Source: Eucommia ulmoides (taxonomy: Eukaryota; Streptophyta; Magnoliopsida; Garryales; Eucommiaceae). From it: a DNA stretch of 64,000 nucleotides. Shown piece after piece: positions 58,137-64,000 of this stretch. The position numbers and the translations under genes are program-made. Below the pieces are notes generated by a model. It saw only the letters and a list, made by a program, of their open reading frames with translations, did not search any database and was not told the origin of the DNA. Location of the stretch: assembly GCA_016647705.1 (NCBI GenBank), contig CM028334.1:11379546-11443545 (forward strand), given 5' to 3'. Every line of letters starts with the position of its first letter. The stretch's first letter is position 1.

Positions 58137-60749
58137 TGTTACAACCCGTCCCGGACACCCATCATCCCGAGGCTGGCGTGACTACAACATGACATCACCA
58201 AAATCCCAAATAAACTAATGAAATAAACTATACATACACTTAATAATACAAACATCTATTATGGGGGACACGCCCGTCCCGTTATTTATGAACTGAAAGT
58301 ATTTATTCATTAACCTTTTATAGGTTCGCCTTTGACAGCTTCTATCGATCGCCTATATGACTCTATCACATAGCTCTACCTAGTGCCAGTAGGGGACCGA
58401 CTCCTAGCTGTTGTACCTGTGAGTGTACTGCCTTCTTAGTAAAATATTTTTAAAATAATGACACATTCTAAATATTACCATAATTAAATACGAATCAAGT
58501 ATAAGTATATAAGCAGTGAAAATTAAGCGATATAGATAAGTTCCATCTAGTATAAAATCATACCGATCACCATAATAAATAATAAATCATCCAATATAAG
58601 TAAAATACCACATCTCAAACACACACCTCAAACACATCTCACTCCACCACAACACACACACTGGCTAGCCATAGTAATCGTTTTAACCTCACGATCGGAA
58701 GTTACAACGGTACCGTACCATCCGTAGGATATGCCTTCCTACGAACACCCATCACTCCGCCGAAGCGGATAATCATTGCGCAGTATAAACGTCTAACATC
58801 ACTCTACCGAAGCAGATAAACATCACTCCGCCATAGCGGATAACATCACTCCGCCGAAGAGGATAACATCACTCTACCAAAACAAATGAATACTATGACA
58901 TCGTTAAATCAAATACAGTATCATCAAATCACAACCCAATAAATATCGTCTATTCAACATCGTCAAATCACCACATCTATCCCTTTTCTTCAAAACCAAC
59001 TTTTAAATCCAAAAATCATATTTCACACTTTCTTTTAAAGAAAACGTCCGATTTTATTAAAACTACTTTTCCCCCCCTTTATTTTTAGGAAACCAGACAT
59101 TTTTAGAAAAATAGATATTTCTTATTCTCTTTTTAAAAACACAGTCTAATTCCACCAAATCCAGCAGAAATTCATTTTCAACTTCCTTTTTGAAAACTAT
59201 CGAAATCCAATTTACCAACTCATTCAAATCCTGCTTGATCCATATCATTTATTCATACAGTTTAAATAATCACATATTTCATCATATATATTCATAGAAA
59301 AATAATTTGGCAAGAAGACAGTGCACTCACCTCGATATCCGTTTTGCAAAACTAACACTGACCGCACTCTATCTGGACGCGAGTGTCTGCGAACCTAATA
59401 GTGGTAGAGTCTAAATTAATATCTTATCTAAAACATCTTAATCATGCAATGCAGACCCAATATCCCGAATCGTTACTAATTTTATGTACCACGTACTTAA
59501 AATTAATTAATCGTCACGAAATTATTATGATTTTAGGATTTATAATACTAACTAAAATTTAATTTAAAGAGAATTAATAATCGATTGAAGTTTCACCTGT
59601 TTTCGAAACGTTTGGTGACCACGAAATGAGTTTTGGATTTTCCTGGGGTGGTTTCTGCAATTTTTCCCTTTTTTTTTTTTTTTGTTTTTTTCTCTTTTCC
59701 TGTTTCCCATCCTGCCTCAGCCCATTCTCTCTCTCTCTCTCCCCTGTTCTGTTCTTCTTCCTTCTTCCGACCACGTCTGCCGCCGACCCCTCTCTCACTC
59801 CTCCTTCACCGATCGCCGGTGACCACCTCTTGTCCACCCACGCCCACAAACACATTCACCGGCCAACCTGACGGTCACCCACACAAACCCATGTCAGTTG
59901 AACAGTATACACACACACACACGGTTGGATCACAAACACACACACCCAGAACACATAAACGCACCGCCACCGCCGGCCAACCTACACCAACGATCACCCC
60001 CACCCATGCACACACGCCGTTCCTGTTTCTGTTTTGCTGGGTTCTCGCCGACACAACACACACAGTGTCGCCGACGATCGACAACCCACATACGCCGGTG
60101 ATGATGGAACAGCACCGACCGAAGGGACACCCACTGCCGAACGACCTCACTCACCGACCGCTCCTTGCCGCCTGCCGAACTTTCTCCCCTCTCTCTTCTT
60201 TCTCTGTTTCTTTTTTTTTTCTTCTGTTTTCTGGTTTTGGTCCAGCCGACACACTCACACACCCACACGGTCACTGTCGACGACGGGCACACTGCCGACG
60301 ATATACTAACCAACGAACAAAACACACACCCATGCTCGCACATACCCACTCCATCCGCACATTCCCTCACCGGCAGCGACACCGACAACAGACAACCGGA
60401 ACCCACACCGGCGAACCCCTCTCTCTCTTCCCTTCTCGATTCTTCTCCCCTTTTTCTTTATATTTCTGCGTGTATATATATGTGTGTATGCATGTCCTAG
60501 AAGCCGGCCACCTGGCCTCTCTCCTCACCGCCATTTCCACCGCTTCTCTCTCTAAAAGTGTATAATTGCACTTAAGCCCCTTTATTTTAATTAAACATCA
60601 AGTTTTATTTAAATGTTCTAAACATTTGTAATTTGGTCCCCTAACTTTTGAATCACATCTTAATTTTTGAAACCTGCCTCGCTATTTTCGAAATATTATA
60701 AAAATGCAACAAAAATTATTTGCATTTTAAAACAAATCGGGGTCTCACA
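58137..60749 (-). mobile_element. Gypsy-type solo LTR, 2613 bp
   Basis: Ends TGTTACAACCC and GGTCTCACA with perfect target duplications GTAGG at 58132-58136 and 60750-60754. The uninterrupted SIRE-like LTR at about 11265 reads through this point. It has a hairpin array (58729-58872), a C/A-rich block with a 310-codon plus-strand open frame (59633-60565), and a TATA-rich stretch at 60471-60481. Confidence 0.93.
58729..58872. repeat. Tandem hairpin array (TCCGC/GCGGA version)
   Basis: First a CGTAGGA/TCCTACG stem (58732-58744 region), then units of about 25 bases: TCCGC CGAA GCGGA at 58756-58769, a CCGCCATAGCGG unit near 58827, and imperfect units near 58803, 58851 and 58872. Confidence 0.72.
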
Positions 60750-60754
60750 GTAGG

Positions 60755-62728
60755 AACCAAACCCTCACAATGATTCTTTTCACAGGCTTAAAATCAACTT
60801 TTACAATTTCTTTTCACAGGATAAGGAATAACCTCTATTTTTTTATTAAGCGAAAGATTAACCTAATTCTATTACAGAGAGAATCACAACCTAATTTTTT
60901 TATACCTTAAGTTTAACAATTAAACCTCACACAAACACGCTCCAAATATCCTTTTACCTGGTAAAGATTGAACGGTTACAATTCACTCACAATTCTATAA
61001 ATGAAGAATTAAAACCTAATCTTTTTATACTCTAGGAAAATATCAAAATCTCAATCTCTTTACCGGAAGAGATTGAAACCAGCTATCCCTGATTAAACAC
61101 TTCCAATAGTATCTAAACCGTACACAACTCACCAATTACAAAATTGATAAGTTCTTCCCACTCGGAACTTCTACCACCTCAGATTAATTAATATTCAATT
61201 AATGTCCCGAAACTAGTGATAGAAATAAAGTAAGGAAATTCAAATTTTGATTTTAAACAAAAAAAAATGGATAGCAAACAATTTAGCATGTAATCAGATT
61301 TTCTAAAGAAATTGTTTCAAAAATATTTTTCAATAAAATTTAAAAAACAATTTCAAAGATCAACTTTCAATAATAATAATAATAATAGCAAATAAGCAAA
61401 TAACTTGGAACAATCTCACAAGAAATCCACTAAAATAATAATGATTAGAATAGCAATGACACTTCAGATCGATAGTAGCAATAATCTACAATAAATGTTT
61501 CTCAAGAAAGATCTCACAATGCACTCAGTATGACTTTAAAATTATGACTCTCAGAAAGTTCAGGAATTGAATAGCTCTTGAAATTTGATTAATTTGGATT
61601 ATTGTCCCTTTTAAACAGAAAAAACACAGGTTTATTTATAGGAGTTTATAACGAGCCTTCTAACGGCTAGTTACCATATATCATGACAAATAATTACTTC
61701 ATAAGCCCCTTATATCATTAAGACTCAATCCCGGTATAATTCACTTAAATATATCTTTTAAAACATTCAATTTAGTCCCTCAAACTTTTACTCAAACTCA
61801 ATTAGATAGGATAAAAAGAATTTCATGCACCAAAATGAGAAATATCAAAAATACTTGACCCAAATCTATAGGGATATTTAAATATTAATTAAATAACTCA
61901 AAATATATCAGATCCCTAAGATATCTCGTATATCTTAACCATAAATAGTTAGTAACAGCTACTGTTTGATCAGAATCCTCAAAATCCTCTAAACCTGAAA
62001 CAAACTGATTAGTCGACCGACCAAGACCCATCTGTCGACCGCCCGATTCAGGATGTAGCTAAGCCAAAAATCCTTCGCCCATCGGTCGACCGCCCATAAT
62101 TCATCTGTCGACTGGACGATTCAGAGAGTTACACAAGTCAACTCACCTGTCAACCGGAAGATTCAGAGACTTCCTCTTTTGGCCATAGGTCGACTTACCT
62201 GTCGACCAAATAATCCAGCAACTTCTCCTTTTAAGCATCTATCGACCGACCAGTAGACTACTCAAGCTGGAACATCTCTCCTTAATCCAATTGTAATTCA
62301 TTTTCTTCGACGTTTTCAACCCTTTAACTGATTTCTTTTTTCGATTAACTCCACTAAAATCTTAAATTCAATTTTAATCAATTATCTTAATTTTATTTTT
62401 CAATTACACATAGGAGAAAATAATTTAATTAATTAAGATCCTATAAAAAACATACATAATTGTAAAAATATTTTGTGTCGTGTATGATCCTAGTCGGGAT
62501 ACATTAAGAGTAAAAATTTAACCTGAGTTCTTTTCCCTAGGTTCTTTAATTTCTTCAAACTTTTAGTATCCGTCATCTTTGTCAGTCTCTTTAGTATTTA
62601 GTGTCCATTTCAACTTCTTCATGATAATATCTTCATTGAAACTTATAAACTGAAACACTCAATAAAATCGTTAGTTCCATAAAAAAAATATCAACATTTA
62701 ATTGTCCATCAAAATCTTAAGATCAACA
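60755..62728 (-). other. Right part of the SIRE-like LTR
   Basis: It matches 11265-13132 in order. It contains the GTCGAC-rich segment at 62013-62260 and ends at GATCAACA. No coding sequence. Confidence 0.7.
62013..62260. repeat. Paired GTCGAC palindromes, second LTR copy
   Basis: At least six GTCGAC hexamers plus variants (GTCAAC, ATCGAC) in pairs separated by short spacers, homologous to 12507-12705 but with different surviving members. Confidence 0.65.
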
Positions 62729-63017
62729 ATCTACTTTTTTTTTTATGATGACAATTAACTTTAATGTTTTCTTCAAAACAAAAATGTAACCACACTCTCC
62801 CTGAATCCGAGGATGGGTTCTTTAACTCGTTAAAGTAAAGTAATGAAGATAATCATAAGATTTTCAACAAAGAACAAATATCAATATGTAATAAACTTCC
62901 CCTTAAGATATTTAACAAAATAATTCAAGATCCCCCTTAAGATATTCATTAAAATATCAACTAATTATCTCCCTTTGTCATCTAAAAAAAAAAAAATAGG
63001 GAAGGGGAACTACAAAG
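62729..63017 (-). other. Region between SIRE-like pol and its 3' LTR
   Basis: On the minus strand it has purine-rich tracts (AAGGGGGATC and AAGGGGAAG complements near 62900-62940) suitable as polypurine primers. No envelope-like ORF is visible. Confidence 0.45.
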
Positions 63018-64000
63018 AAACACTACTATAGACATACATCGTTATGCCTAGCCATACCCAAATCGCGAATGATTTTCACAAACTAATCTTCCGCTAATAG
63101 TATGGTAAAAATATCAGCTAGCTAGTCGGAGGTATCAATATATGCAATAGTAATGTCTCTTTTCTGAATGTGATCACAAATAAAATGATGTCTAATCTCT
63201 ATGTGCTTAGTTCGTGAGTATTATATAAGATTCTTACTTAGACAAATAACACTTTTATTATCACAATAAATTGGTACCTCCTCCATACAGATTCTAAAAT
63301 CATTTAACTGTTACTTAATATATAAAATTTGAACACAACAGTTACCAGTTGCCATATACTCAGCCTCAGTGGTGGATAAGGTTATCGAATTTTGTTTCTT
63401 GCTTGACCAAGAAACTAAGGCATATCCTAACAATGACATGACCCATTTGTGCTTTTACACTCAACTTTGCAAACGGAAAAATCAGCGTCGGAGTAACTTA
63501 TTAATTTAAAATCATCCCCCTAGGATACCATAATCCTAGGTCAATCGTCTCTTTTAAATATCGAAAAATTCGTTTAACCGCAGTCAAGTGCGATTCTTTA
63601 GGACAAGACTGAAATCTAACACATAAACAAACACTATACATGATATCAGGTCTACTAGCAATTAAGTATTATAGGCTACCAATCATATCTCGATATATTT
63701 TTTCATTAACACTTTTGCCCGTATCATCTTTGTCTATCTTTGTAGTCGTTGCCTTGGGAATTTTGTATTCTTTAGCACCATCCAAGTTATATTTCTTTAA
63801 CAACTCCTTAATGTATTTAACTTGATTTATAAATGTTCCCTCTTTGGTTTACTTAATTTGCAACCCAAGAAAAAAAATTAGCTCTTCCATCATGCTCATT
63901 TCAAATTCGACCTGCATTATCTTAGCAAACTCTTGGCAAAGATCCTCATTACTAGATCCAAAAATAATGTCATCAACATAAATTTGTACTAATTGGATAT
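63018..64000 (-). pseudogene. SIRE-like copia reverse transcriptase/RNase H, decayed, cut by window edge
   Basis: Read on the minus strand from base 64000: IQ-IYVDDIIFGSSNEDLCQ, the copia RT catalytic Y-V-D-D box intact, then EFAKIMQVEFEMSMM, FFLGLQI, KELLKKYNLDGAKEYKIP, YRDMIGSLYYLIASRPDIMY, CPKESHLTAVKRIFRYL, and RNase H text (SDADF, KQNSITLSTTEAEYMA, CDNKSVICLSKN), ending LADIFT and GMARHNDV. The 'K-E-S-H-L-T-A-V-K-R' and 'F-E-M-S-M-M' phrases are typical of the SIRE lineage. In-frame stops and small frameshifts (for example near 63105-63130) make it inactive. Upstream pol and gag lie outside the window. Confidence 0.85.

Larger units (their letters stand above)
57841..62728 (-). mobile_element. 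SIRE-like (Ty1/copia) 3' LTR
   Basis: It starts TGTTGACCCAATG and ends GATCAACA, as in the solo LTR 10984-13132. It follows copia pol on the minus strand (63018-64000), hence the 3' LTR. It is interrupted by the gypsy solo LTR 58137-60749; without that it is about 2270 bp. The other LTR lies beyond the window. Confidence 0.85.

Overview
This window is nuclear DNA of a flowering plant, probably a eudicot. It is AT-rich and dominated by nested transposons. The species cannot be named from the sequence. The plant assignment rests on a spliced CHX cation/H+ exchanger gene with its pseudogene, plant-type Ty1/copia (SIRE-like) and Ty3/gypsy elements, Mutator-like (MULE) and PIF/Harbinger-type DNA elements, and a spliced coiled-coil gene. 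No tRNA, rRNA, CRISPR array or bacterial operon was seen.

Layout. 1-5057: end of a gypsy LTR and a degenerate MULE transposase, part of which is tandemly triplicated. 6230-7578: a LINE-type RNA-binding ORF on the minus strand split by a MITE. 8535-18331: CHX copy A, three exons, 775 codons, all splice phases intact, with a 7.2-kb second intron holding a gypsy element that itself holds a SIRE-type solo LTR. 18.3-24.3 kb: shared downstream block with a copia pol remnant, interrupted by a solo LTR. 24.3-34.6 kb: solo LTRs, an inverted LTR pair and a decayed Ty3/gypsy element. 35.4-47.5 kb: second copy of the CHX block, where CHX is a pseudogene; a MULE-type MITE and a non-autonomous LTR element have entered it. 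47.5-50.5 kb: LTR-like DNA and a MITE. 50.5-55.2 kb: coiled-coil gene on the minus strand (8 coding exons, 400 codons). 55.9-64 kb: MITE, then the 3' LTR and decayed pol of a SIRE-like element containing a further gypsy solo LTR.

The two CHX blocks (8138-24275 and 35438-47451) are a segmental duplication. Each acts as an empty-site reference for insertions in the other, so several transposon ends and target-site duplications can be read directly: solo LTR 19562-22444 with GATGA/AATGA, and MITE 38989-39612 with a 9-bp TAATTTTTA. Copy A appears intact. Copy B has lost its start, most of its membrane domain, and its frame in the tail.

The most unusual pattern is in the LTRs. Related gypsy LTRs carry, at the same distance from one end, short tandem arrays of hairpins whose sequences differ between copies while base pairing, and in several cases a single bulged A, is kept. 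Two other LTR families carry paired short palindromes at near-constant spacing. Family names here are descriptive; all assignments were made by reading, without alignment software.
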